A stretch of 64,000 bases of DNA from Gammaproteobacteria bacterium (lineage in GTDB: Bacteria > Pseudomonadota > Gammaproteobacteria > HK1). Below the pieces are notes generated by a model, which worked only from the letters and a program-made list of their open reading frames with translations, was not told the DNA's origin and ran no database searches. Numbering within the stretch: the first letter of the stretch is position 1; every line of letters starts with the position of its first letter. The stretch lies in assembly GCA_021773635.1 (NCBI GenBank), contig JAJFJV010000025.1, positions 172,319-236,318 on the forward strand, in the 5' to 3' direction. Positions 41,902 through 49,757 of the stretch are shown one piece after another. A program made the translations under genes and the position numbers.

Positions 41902-42772
41902 GTCCCTGGCTGCTTTCCGCGGGCGGGGGTTTACCCTCATCGAGATGATTATGGTGATCATGATCACCGGCATCATCGCGGTGGTGGTGGGGCGTTTTAT
42001 CGCGAAACCGATCCAGGGTTTTATCGACTTGAGCCGCCGTGCGCAACTGGTGGATGTGGCTTCGGTCACGCTGGAGCGTATGAGTCGCGAGATCCGCCTG
42101 GCATTGCCCAACAGCATTCGCGTGGATGGCACGGGCCGGGTGATTGAATTTGCCCGCACCGTAAGTGGCGCACGCTACCGTAGTGCAGGTCCTGGCGACG
42201 TATTGGACTTTACCGCCAACACCGACACCTTCGATGTACTTGGGGTGCTTCCCAATCTCGTTCCGCCCGGTTTGATCACCAGCAACCCGGGCGCGGTGCT
42301 GGCTGACTGTGTGTCGGGCGCGGTGGATTGTCTGGCGATCTACAACACGGGCCAGGTCGGTGCGGATTTTTACGCTGCCGACAATATCGCCGCGTTACAA
42401 GGCGTGACTGCCGTTTCCATCAGCTTTAATGGCGATACATTAACGCCGCCATTCACCCTGACTTCGCCTGGCCAGCGCTTCTTTATCGTGGACGAACCGG
42501 TGGCTTATCTGTGTGATCTGGGGGCAGGCTCGGTGGTGCGCTATGCGGGTCATGTGATTACCCCGCTCCAGGCCAATGTGGACAGTGTCGCAGAGCTAAC
42601 GGGCGCGGGTGCCGCTGGCCGTTTGCTGGCGGACGGAATTAGTGCCTGCAGTTTTAGCTATCAGGCGGGCACTGCGACCCGCGGTGGTCTGCTGACGCTG
42701 CGTATCACGGTCTCGAATCAGGGGGAACGCGTGGCCCTGATGCAACAGGTCCACGTGAGTAACGTGCCATGA
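41888..42772 (+). CDS. mshO: MSHA minor pilin MshO
   Basis: About 294 residues, PilW/GspJ-like. The cleavage site is GRG before FTLIEMIMVIMITGIIAVVVGRFIAKPIQGFIDLSRRAQLVDVASVTLERMSREIRLALPNSIRV, a run typical of MshO. Cysteine pairs occur at DCVSGAVDC and YLCDLG. The GTG start at 41888 gives a 15-residue leader; an in-frame ATG at 41861 is possible but deeper inside mshD. Its stop overlaps the mshP ATG. With MshC, D and P it should form the tip complex of the MSHA pilus. Confidence 0.88.
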   Translation: MPISKSLAAFRGRGFTLIEMIMVIMITGIIAVVVGRFIAKPIQGFIDLSRRAQLVDVASVTLERMSREIRLALPNSIRVDGTGRVIEFARTVSGARYRSAGPGDVLDFTANTDTFDVLGVLPNLVPPGLITSNPGAVLADCVSGAVDCLAIYNTGQVGADFYAADNIAALQGVTAVSISFNGDTLTPPFTLTSPGQRFFIVDEPVAYLCDLGAGSVVRYAGHVITPLQANVDSVAELTGAGAAGRLLADGISACSFSYQAGTATRGGLLTLRITVSNQGERVALMQQVHVSNVP

Positions 42773-43167
42773 GGCAACAAGGTTTCTCTCTCATTAGTGC
42801 GATTTTTCTGCTGGTGGTGTTGGCAGCTCTGGGTGGCTATATGGCGACCCTCAGTGGCACCCAGCACACCAGCGGTATGCTTTCGGTACTGGGTACGCGC
42901 GCGCACTTTGCGGCGCGCAGTGGCATAGAGTGGGCAACCGCCGACATCGTCAACAATGGGGCCTCATCCCTGAGTTGTCCCGGCACCGTGTCCTTCGGCC
43001 TGGATGGTCATGCGCTGGCTGTGGACTGTGCCAACCAACCGGGAATTGTCGAGGGTGCCGCCCCCCCCTACACGGTCTACAATCTCACCGTCACTGCCAG
43101 CCGTGGCAGTCTCGGCGATCACGGTTTTGTCTCCAGGCAGGTGCTTGCCACCGTCGTTTTCCCGTAG
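42769..43167 (+). CDS. mshP: MSHA minor pilin-like MshP
   Basis: A 132-residue PilX/GspK-like protein, MRQQG then FSLISAIFLLVVLAALGGYMATLSGTQHTSG, the usual MshP N-terminus (FSLIS instead of FTLIE). A conserved AARSGIEWA follows. Two cysteines (LSCPG, DCANQ) are present. The ATG overlaps the mshO stop. In known MSHA loci mshQ follows directly; here an intergenic repeat and a convergent gene follow, and the MshQ-like gene is 12 kb upstream. Confidence 0.88.
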   Translation: MRQQGFSLISAIFLLVVLAALGGYMATLSGTQHTSGMLSVLGTRAHFAARSGIEWATADIVNNGASSLSCPGTVSFGLDGHALAVDCANQPGIVEGAAPPYTVYNLTVTASRGSLGDHGFVSRQVLATVVFP

Positions 43168-43171
43168 TGGG

Positions 43172-43250
43172 TTGGCGCACACGGTGCGTCCTGCCATTTT
43201 CTCTGAATGTCAGCGGTGCGTTTCGTAGGGCGCGCCGTGTGCGCCGTGGG
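43172..43250. repeat. Intergenic inverted-pair repeat, copy 2
   Basis: Two members of the GTAGGGCG family face each other in the gap between mshP and the ligase gene. The right copy reads GTAGGGCGCGCCGTGTGCGC (from 43226) with the hairpin GGCGCGC-CGT-GTGCGCC. The left copy reads in reverse (GGCGCAC-ACG-GTGCGTC from 43174). It may also serve as a bidirectional terminator between the convergent genes. Confidence 0.6.
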
Positions 43251-43259
43251 TCGATCCCT

Positions 43260-45185
43260 TCACTGCTTTTCCGTCTTGGCTAAGACTCCCATGGTGACAA
43301 GCTGGGTTGCGAGTTCGTGGTAACGGGCCTCGACCCTGGCGGCTCGCTCGAAGTTGCCCGCGACACGGTTTTGCTGTGCCAGCAGATGGTAGTAGCGCAG
43401 CACCGCCACACTCGGTGGATAGGGATAGCGGCTGCCGCCCTCCAGTATCACCAGTGCCCGGGTAGCCTGCGAATCCTCTAATAAAAGCCGGGCATAGGCC
43501 ACGCGGGCCGCATAGAACAGGGGATCAACCCGTAGCGCTTCACCATAGAAGTGTCCGGCCCGGGCCCTCCAGTCCTGCCCGACATGTATCGGCATGGCTC
43601 GTATCAGGCGTGCCCGGTAATGGTGGTTTTGCGGAGAGAGGGGGTTATTGCTCCGAGCCTTGTCCAGCAGGCGCTTTGCCTCACCATAGAGGATGGTGCG
43701 CTGGCGTGTGGGCATTTTCCCTTTTTGTTCCAGCAAGACGGTATATATTCGCGCCTCTTCCAGCAGTGCGACGTGGATCTCCGGGCCATAGCGTTGGGCC
43801 TGTTTCAGAGTGTCAAGGGCCTGCCGGTGTTCCCCCTGATTTAGCAGTTCACGGGCCTCCACAGACAGGTGATAGGCGAGGCCGAGACTCAGCAGGTAGA
43901 CGAGGGGTACCGCGCTGGCAAAGATGATGATGAGCCGATACGGGAGTGGTTGAAACAATCTCGCAGGGCAAAGCCCCCATCCGCTTGCCCGGGATTTTGC
44001 ATGGGTCAGTTGATGGAAGCGGCCGAGTATCAGCCCTCCGAGCAGGGCAATGGGCAGGACGTAAAGATTGAAGGTAAAAAAGCCATGCATCGCAGTGGCC
44101 GCGAGGGCGGCAAGCAGGGCGGAACACTCGTGCTGCCATGGCGCATCGGCGTGACATCTCCGAACATAGGTCAGCACCACCGCGCCCAGGAAGGCGAGAA
44201 ACAGCAGGAGGCCGATAAGGCCGGTCTCGATGGCCAGTTGCAGGTAGTCGTTGTGGGCATAAAACCCGGCACTCATGTCCGCGGCATCGCGATACTGCGG
44301 AAAGAGCAGCCAGAAGGTGCCAACGCCCCATCCCTGCCACGGTGCGTCGCCAAACATGCGCCAGCCCGCCTCCCAGATCACAAAGCGGCTGAGGCCGGCG
44401 CTGCCGGGACTGTAGAGGCTGAGGAGCCGGTCGATATTTGATTGTCCTGCCGAAAAGCCAAAATAGGTGGCGGCATAGGCGCAGGTCAGCAACAGAATAA
44501 CCGTCAAAGGGGCATGGGCGGGTAGTGCGTGTCTGTGCGGTCGGAGGACGAACAGGCTACCGATGATCAATGCCAGGGTGGCACCGCGGCTGCCGGTGAG
44601 AAAGACCGCCAGCGCCAGTAGCACGAGTACAGCCCCGTGCCACAACGCACTGATGCGTTTGGCGGCGAGGGCATGCAATAGCGTGCCCATGCCGGCCAGT
44701 GCAATGAGGTTTAAAAAGGCGGCATGGGAGTTGCGGTTAAGGAACACCGAGCGCGGGTCCGCATGCAGGTAAAGGCTCTGGTATAGGGCAAATACGGCCA
44801 AGCCGAGGCCCAGGCACTGGAGGAGGAAAAAGAGGGTCTGCCAGCGGTCGCTTGCGGGAAACAATACCCACGACAGGAAGGCCAGCGGCAGCGCCCCCAG
44901 CCACCAGAAGCTGATGACGCTGACATAGGGCGTTATGCTCCAGAGGGTGCCGAGGCCCAGCCAGGCCCAGAACAGCAGCAGGCTCAGGGCAATCGCGGTG
45001 GGTTGAAATACGAAGCCGTCACGATAACTGGCCAGCAGGCTATTCGCCACGGCAGATAACAGCAGGGCGATGGCAATGGCGAAGGCCTGAAGGTGAATGC
45101 CATTGAAAGCCAGGCTGACTGCAAGGGCGGAAAATAGCAGCAGCAAGCTCACAAAATTACGCGTTTTGGCTTGGGTTTGGAACAC
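43260..45185 (-). CDS. O-antigen ligase / PglL-type O-glycosyltransferase family protein
   Basis: A 641-residue membrane protein with about eleven to thirteen hydrophobic segments in the first 440 residues. The Wzy/WaaL/PglL signature region is around APWQGWGVGTFWLLFPQYRD and FYAHNDYLQLAIETGLIGLLLFL (about 275-340). The C-terminal 200 residues are TPR-like (ARELLNQGEHRQALDTLKQAQRYGPEIHVALLEEARIYTVLL). Family members transfer lipid-linked glycans to lipid A or, as PglL/TfpO, to type IV pilins. Direct adjacency to a pilus cluster favours pilin glycosylation, but this is inference. It converges with mshP across a repeat and ends 3 bp from trmL on the same strand. Confidence 0.85.
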   Translation of the reverse strand: MFQTQAKTRNFVSLLLLFSALAVSLAFNGIHLQAFAIAIALLLSAVANSLLASYRDGFVFQPTAIALSLLLFWAWLGLGTLWSITPYVSVISFWWLGALPLAFLSWVLFPASDRWQTLFFLLQCLGLGLAVFALYQSLYLHADPRSVFLNRNSHAAFLNLIALAGMGTLLHALAAKRISALWHGAVLVLLALAVFLTGSRGATLALIIGSLFVLRPHRHALPAHAPLTVILLLTCAYAATYFGFSAGQSNIDRLLSLYSPGSAGLSRFVIWEAGWRMFGDAPWQGWGVGTFWLLFPQYRDAADMSAGFYAHNDYLQLAIETGLIGLLLFLAFLGAVVLTYVRRCHADAPWQHECSALLAALAATAMHGFFTFNLYVLPIALLGGLILGRFHQLTHAKSRASGWGLCPARLFQPLPYRLIIIFASAVPLVYLLSLGLAYHLSVEARELLNQGEHRQALDTLKQAQRYGPEIHVALLEEARIYTVLLEQKGKMPTRQRTILYGEAKRLLDKARSNNPLSPQNHHYRARLIRAMPIHVGQDWRARAGHFYGEALRVDPLFYAARVAYARLLLEDSQATRALVILEGGSRYPYPPSVAVLRYYHLLAQQNRVAGNFERAARVEARYHELATQLVTMGVLAKTEKQ

Positions 45186-45188
45186 TTC

Positions 45189-45650
45189 CTAGGCCCCTGA
45201 AAAATCCATTTGTCGCCATGCCTCATAGAGAACGATGGCCACGGCATTGGAGAGATTCAGACTGCGATTGTCGGGGCGCATGGGAATCCGCAGGCACTGG
45301 TTTCGCGGGATGTCAGCAAGAAGTTTCGCTGGCAGTCCACGCGTTTCCGGGCCAAATAGCAGGGCATCATTTTCCGCAAATTGGAAGTCGCTGTAGCGAC
45401 CGCTGCCGCGGGTAGAAAAAGCAAGCAGCCGGTGCGGGGCAACGGTGGCTTGAAAGTGTTCCAGATTGGGATGCTCCGTGACCTCGGCCCATTCGTGATA
45501 GTCGAGTCCGGCACGTTTGAGCTTGCGGTTGTCCAGGGTAAAACCAAGTGGGTGGATGAGATGGAGCCGGGCACCGGCATTGGCGCACAGGCGTATAATG
45601 TTGCCGGTGTTGGGCGGAATTTCGGGTTGGTAGAGGACGACGTGGAACAT
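45189..45650 (-). CDS. trmL: tRNA (cytidine/uridine-2'-O-)-methyltransferase TrmL
   Basis: A 153-residue SPOUT methyltransferase that modifies the wobble base of some leucine tRNAs. Conserved blocks are MFHVVLYQPEIPPNTGNIIRLCAN, HLIHPLGFTLDNRKLKRAGLDYHEW, LLFGPETRGLP and the knot motif IPMRPDNRSLNLSNAVAIVLYEAWRQ. Length matches E. coli TrmL (157). The start at 45650 is fixed by the family N-terminus. Its ATG overlaps the pyrD ATG on the other strand, so each leader lies within the other gene. Confidence 0.95.
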   Translation of the reverse strand: MFHVVLYQPEIPPNTGNIIRLCANAGARLHLIHPLGFTLDNRKLKRAGLDYHEWAEVTEHPNLEHFQATVAPHRLLAFSTRGSGRYSDFQFAENDALLFGPETRGLPAKLLADIPRNQCLRIPMRPDNRSLNLSNAVAIVLYEAWRQMDFSGA

Positions 45651-46605
45651 GGCGGTAATTGATTCGGATAGGGCAGCGCTGACGATTGATTTCTGTGGTC
45701 TGGAATTCGCCACGCCACTGGTTTTGCTCTCGGGTTGTGTGGGTTTTGGCGCAGAGTACACGCGGGTTCAGGGCTTTTCCAACGCCGATGCCGGTGCAGT
45801 GTGTCTAAAGGGCACCACCCTGGAGGCACGTCCGGGTAATCCCACCCACCGGGTTTATGAGGCAAGCGGCGGGATGCTAAACGCTATCGGACTACAAAAT
45901 CCCGGCGCGTCACACGTGGTTGAGGCCATCCTTCCGCGCCTGGATTTTTCTGAAACCCGCTACATTGCCAACATCGCTGGCGCTACGCTGGAGCAGTACG
46001 CCGAGGTCACCCGTGTATTCGATGACTCGGACATCGATGCCATCGAGATCAACATTTCCTGTCCCAATGTCCGTGCCGGTGGTCAGCAGTTCGGCAATGA
46101 CCCGGAGATGTCGGCACGGGTGGTCGCCGCCTGCCGGGCGGTAACCGACAAGCCGCTCATTACCAAGCTGTCTCCCAATCAGACTGATATTGCTGAGTGC
46201 GCGCGCCGCTGTATCGATGCCGGGACCAGTGCATTCTCGGTGATAAACACCCTGGCCGGTATGGCCATCGACATTGAGACCTGGCGACCGCAGCTGGGCA
46301 ACAATCAGGGCGGGCTTTCGGGTCCGGCGATCAAACCGGTGGCGCTGTTGAAGGTGCACCAGGTCTATCAGGTGGCCCACCCCCATGGTGTACCCATCAT
46401 TGGTCAGGGCGGGGTCGCTTCAGCGGCAGATGCGGTGGAATTTCTGCTTGCCGGTGCGAGTGCCGTTGGCGTGGGGACGGCGCTGTTTTACGATCCGCTC
46501 ATCTGCCCAAAGATTAACGCGGGACTGATGGAATACCTTGCCCGCCACGATCTCAAAAGAGTGACTGAACTTACCGGGCGATTGGTACTACATGGAGATA
46601 GTTAG
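45649..46605 (+). CDS. pyrD: Dihydroorotate dehydrogenase, class 1B catalytic subunit
   Basis: A 318-residue TIM-barrel flavoprotein that oxidises dihydroorotate to orotate in pyrimidine synthesis. Class 1 features are the FCGLEFATPLVLLSGCVGFG opening, GAVCLKGTT, NAIGLQNPG, the catalytic-loop NISCPNVRAGGQQFG with its cysteine, TKLSPNQTDI, and GQGGVASAADAVEFLLAGASAVGVGTALF. NISCPNV...GG is the 1B style, whose usual partner PyrK passes electrons to NAD; no pyrK is in the window. Most gammaproteobacteria use the membrane class 2 enzyme, so this is notable. Start ATG 45649 overlaps the trmL start in CATG; only a weak GAGGA lies upstream. Confidence 0.9.
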   Translation: MAVIDSDRAALTIDFCGLEFATPLVLLSGCVGFGAEYTRVQGFSNADAGAVCLKGTTLEARPGNPTHRVYEASGGMLNAIGLQNPGASHVVEAILPRLDFSETRYIANIAGATLEQYAEVTRVFDDSDIDAIEINISCPNVRAGGQQFGNDPEMSARVVAACRAVTDKPLITKLSPNQTDIAECARRCIDAGTSAFSVINTLAGMAIDIETWRPQLGNNQGGLSGPAIKPVALLKVHQVYQVAHPHGVPIIGQGGVASAADAVEFLLAGASAVGVGTALFYDPLICPKINAGLMEYLARHDLKRVTELTGRLVLHGDS

Positions 46606-46618
46606 GGCCATCCCTGCG

Positions 46619-46682
46619 GTAGGGCGGACCGTGTCCGCCGTGTGGTTACCCCGAAACCACCGTCGCACGGCGCGCCCTGCAT
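46619..46682. repeat. Intergenic inverted-pair repeat, copy 3
   Basis: GGTAGGGCGGACCGTGTCCG starts at 46619 and contains the perfect hairpin GGCGGAC-CGT-GTCCGCC (46623-46639). An inverted sister ends GGCGCGCCCTGC at 46669-46680. Between them GTGGTT/AACCAC forms a central stem. It lies in the 154-bp gap between the convergent pyrD and trkH genes. Confidence 0.65.
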
Positions 46683-46759
46683 TTTTCTAGTCATCCCTGG
46701 CCAAGCGTCGCTCTCGCACTTCCATGTGCTTCGCAACATAAGCACATCCCTGTGCAAAG

Positions 46760-48211
46760 TTAGGGTCGCCAGAAGCTTGGTGAGAAAATCACCAGCAGGG
46801 TAAAGATCTCAAGGCGCCCGAGCAGCATGCCAAGAGACAGTAACCACTTGGCAGTATCGCTGATAGTTCCATAATTCGCGCCGACATCCCCCAGTCCCGG
46901 TCCCAGATTATTCATGCTCGCGGCGACGGCCGAGAAGGCGGTGACCTGATCCAGTCCGGTGGCCATCAGTGCCAGCAGCAGGAAGGAAAAGATCGCGACA
47001 TAGGTGGCGAAAAATCCCCACACCGCATCCACCACCCGATCGGGCAAGGCCGTACCACCGACCCGAATGGGGATCTCTGCATTGGGATGAATAAGACGGA
47101 GAATTTCACGCATGCCCTGTTTGAACAGCAGCAGTATGCGAATTACCTTGAGACCCCCTCCCGTGGAACCCGCGCAGCCGCCGATGAAGCTGGCAAACAG
47201 CAATAGAACCGGGAGAAAGCTGGGCCATACATGATAGCCGGCAGTGGTAAAGCCTGTGGTGGTGCTGATGGAAACCGCCTGAAAAATGCCAAAACGTGCG
47301 GCGTTGAGGAAGCCACTGAAGGTGCCGGAAAAATACAGGTAGAGGGTGGAGATAATGGCCAATCCGAGCAGCAGGAACAGGTAGGTCTTTAGCTCCTCCT
47401 CGCCGCGGTAGGCGCGGATGCTCAGCGAATGCCAGGCCGCATAGTGGAGGGCAAAATTAACACCTGCCACCGTCATGAAAACCACCGCAATGGCTTCAAT
47501 CAAGGGGCTGTCAAAATAACCGAGGCTGGCATCGTGGGTAGAAAATCCGCCGATCCCTACCGTGGAGAAGCTGTGGCCGATGGCATCAAAAGGCGTCATG
47601 CCGGCCAGCCAGTAGGCACCGGCGCAAAGGATGGTGATCGTGAGGTAGAGATACCACAGCGCCTTGGCGGTTTCGGCAATGCGTGGGGTGAGTTTGTGGT
47701 CCTTCATGGGGCCGGGGGTCTCGGCGCGATAGAGCTGCATGCCACCAATGCCGAGCAGTGGCAGGATGGCGACCGCCAGTACGATTATGCCCATGCCACC
47801 CAGCCATTGCAGAAACTGGCGGTAAAACAGGATGGAGCGCGGCAGATGATCTATGCCGGTAAGCACCGTGGCGCCGGTGGTGGTCAGCCCGGATACCGAT
47901 TCAAAGATGGCGTCGGCCAGACGCATGTGGGGATGCTCCGCCAGCATCAGTGGCACCGCACCGGAGAGGCTCAGTCCCACCCAGAACAGCAACACGACGA
48001 TAAAGCCATCACGGAGTTTCAGTTCACGGCGCACCCGGCAGACCGGTAGCCAGAGGAGTACTCCGGTGCCGAGAATCAGCCCAAAGGCGGTCAGGAAGGA
48101 TTCCCCAGCGCCATCCGCATACCACATGGACACGCCATAGGGGGCCAGCATGGTAAGGCTGAAGACCATGAGCAAAAGCCCGAGTATGCGTTGTATGGCA
48201 GGCCGGCGCAT
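46760..48211 (-). CDS. trkH: Trk potassium uptake channel TrkH
   Basis: A 483-residue membrane protein, the K+-translocating subunit of the Trk system. All four pore-loop filter segments are visible: TTTGATVL near 111, STVGIGGFS near 220, STTTGFTTAGY near 313 and NNLGPGLGDVGANY near 435. It also has FIGGCAGSTGGGLKVIRIL. It lies directly after trkA, its gating partner, on the same strand. The minus-strand run ntrY-ntrX-trkA-trkH is a recurrent order in some gammaproteobacteria. It is the last gene, ending in a gap with a repeat. Confidence 0.96.
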   Translation of the reverse strand: MRRPAIQRILGLLLMVFSLTMLAPYGVSMWYADGAGESFLTAFGLILGTGVLLWLPVCRVRRELKLRDGFIVVLLFWVGLSLSGAVPLMLAEHPHMRLADAIFESVSGLTTTGATVLTGIDHLPRSILFYRQFLQWLGGMGIIVLAVAILPLLGIGGMQLYRAETPGPMKDHKLTPRIAETAKALWYLYLTITILCAGAYWLAGMTPFDAIGHSFSTVGIGGFSTHDASLGYFDSPLIEAIAVVFMTVAGVNFALHYAAWHSLSIRAYRGEEELKTYLFLLLGLAIISTLYLYFSGTFSGFLNAARFGIFQAVSISTTTGFTTAGYHVWPSFLPVLLLFASFIGGCAGSTGGGLKVIRILLLFKQGMREILRLIHPNAEIPIRVGGTALPDRVVDAVWGFFATYVAIFSFLLLALMATGLDQVTAFSAVAASMNNLGPGLGDVGANYGTISDTAKWLLSLGMLLGRLEIFTLLVIFSPSFWRP

Positions 48212-48257
48212 GTGGGTCAGCTATAGCCTGCGGGTGTGGGCGTGGCCGGACAGGGCA

Positions 48258-49631
48258 CTAAAAGAAACCTACACCGACCTGAAATAACCGCTCAACTTCC
48301 GCGACCCGGCGTTTGTCTGTCAGGAACAGGATGACGTGGTCATCTGCCTCGATAGGGGTTTCGTGATGTGGTATGACAACCGTTTCTCCACGCACGATGG
48401 CACCAATGGTACAGCCCTTGGGGAGTTTCAGCTGTTCGATACGTTTGCCGACCACGCGGGAGGTTTTGGTATCCCCGTGGGCAACGGCCTCAATGGCCTC
48501 CGCTGCCCCGCGACGTAAGGAATGTACCGCGACTACGTCACCGCGTCGCACATGGGTAAGCAAGCTGCTGATAGTCGTCTGTTGTGGCGAGATGGCAATA
48601 TCCAGCATGTCGCTCTGTACCAGGTCCACGTAGGCCGGCCGGTTAATCAATGCCATTACCTTGTGGGCGCCCATGCGCTTGGCCAGCATGGCTGAGAGGA
48701 TATTTACCTGGTCGTCGTTGGTGACGGCACAGAACACGTCTGTACGTTCAATATTTTCATCCCGCAATAGCTCCTCATCTGCGGCATCACCCTGTAGCAC
48801 TATGGTGTTGCTTAGCTCGTGGGAAAGTTCTTTGGCCCGCGGGTGACGGTGACAGATGAGTTTGACCTGATAGTTTTTTTCCAGTGCCAGGGCCAGGCGT
48901 TTACCGATATTGCCACCGCCGGCAAGTATGACATTGCGCACCGGCTCGTCCATTTTTACCAGCTTGTGAATCAGTACGGAGATATGTTCCCGGGCGGCCA
49001 GAAAGAAGACTTCGTCGTCCGCTTCCAGCACCGTATCGCGCTTGGGAAGGATGGCCTCTCCACGGCGAAAGATAGCCGCGATACGCATCTCGATTTCGGG
49101 TACCAGTGCGGAGATGGATTTTAGTTTATGGCCGGCGAGGGCACCCTCGCAGTAGACCTTAACCGCGACCAGCCGTACCTTGCCATTGGCAAAATCCATC
49201 ACCTGCAGTGCCCCGGGTGTTTCAATGAGGCGCTGGACGGCGTTGGTCACCAGTTGTTCGGGGCTGATGAGTACATCTATCGGCAGCGCCTCTTGGCAGA
49301 ACAGACTCTTCTCGTTGGCAAATTCGGGCGCACGGACACGGGCGATTTTGGTGGGGGTATGAAACAGCGTGAAGGCAATCTGACAGGCGATCATGTTGGT
49401 CTCATCGCTGTTGGTGACGGCGACAATCATATCCGCATCTTCCGCGCCAGCCTGCGCCAGTATATGAGGATAGCCGGCGTGCCCGCGCACGGTGCGCAGG
49501 TCGAGGTGATCCTGGAGGATGCGCAGTTGTTCTCCATCCTCGTCTACTACCGTAATGTCATTGGCTTCATTGGCCAAGCTGGCGGCAAGGGAACTGCCAA
49601 CCTGGCCTGCACCGAGAATAATAATTTTCAT
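48258..49631 (-). CDS. trkA: Trk system NAD-binding regulator TrkA
   Basis: A 457-residue peripheral protein with two RCK units. Each unit has a Rossmann domain (KIIILGAGQVGSSLA at the start and NVILAGGGNIGKRLA at about 234) followed by a TrkA-C domain. It binds NAD(H)/ATP and gates TrkH. Length matches E. coli TrkA (458). It lies 126 bp downstream of ntrX and 46 bp upstream of trkH, so K+ uptake is likely expressed with the two-component pair. Confidence 0.97.
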   Translation of the reverse strand: MKIIILGAGQVGSSLAASLANEANDITVVDEDGEQLRILQDHLDLRTVRGHAGYPHILAQAGAEDADMIVAVTNSDETNMIACQIAFTLFHTPTKIARVRAPEFANEKSLFCQEALPIDVLISPEQLVTNAVQRLIETPGALQVMDFANGKVRLVAVKVYCEGALAGHKLKSISALVPEIEMRIAAIFRRGEAILPKRDTVLEADDEVFFLAAREHISVLIHKLVKMDEPVRNVILAGGGNIGKRLALALEKNYQVKLICHRHPRAKELSHELSNTIVLQGDAADEELLRDENIERTDVFCAVTNDDQVNILSAMLAKRMGAHKVMALINRPAYVDLVQSDMLDIAISPQQTTISSLLTHVRRGDVVAVHSLRRGAAEAIEAVAHGDTKTSRVVGKRIEQLKLPKGCTIGAIVRGETVVIPHHETPIEADDHVILFLTDKRRVAEVERLFQVGVGFF

Positions 49632-49757
49632 AGCCGAAAAAGCACCCCTGTTAACTCACCCGCATAGCGCCAGGAAGTTGCGGATACTGGCGAGTGGGCA
49701 TTCTGCGAAAATAGTATGGGAAAGTCCAAGTGGTCAGAGGCTTCAGGCAGGACCCGC

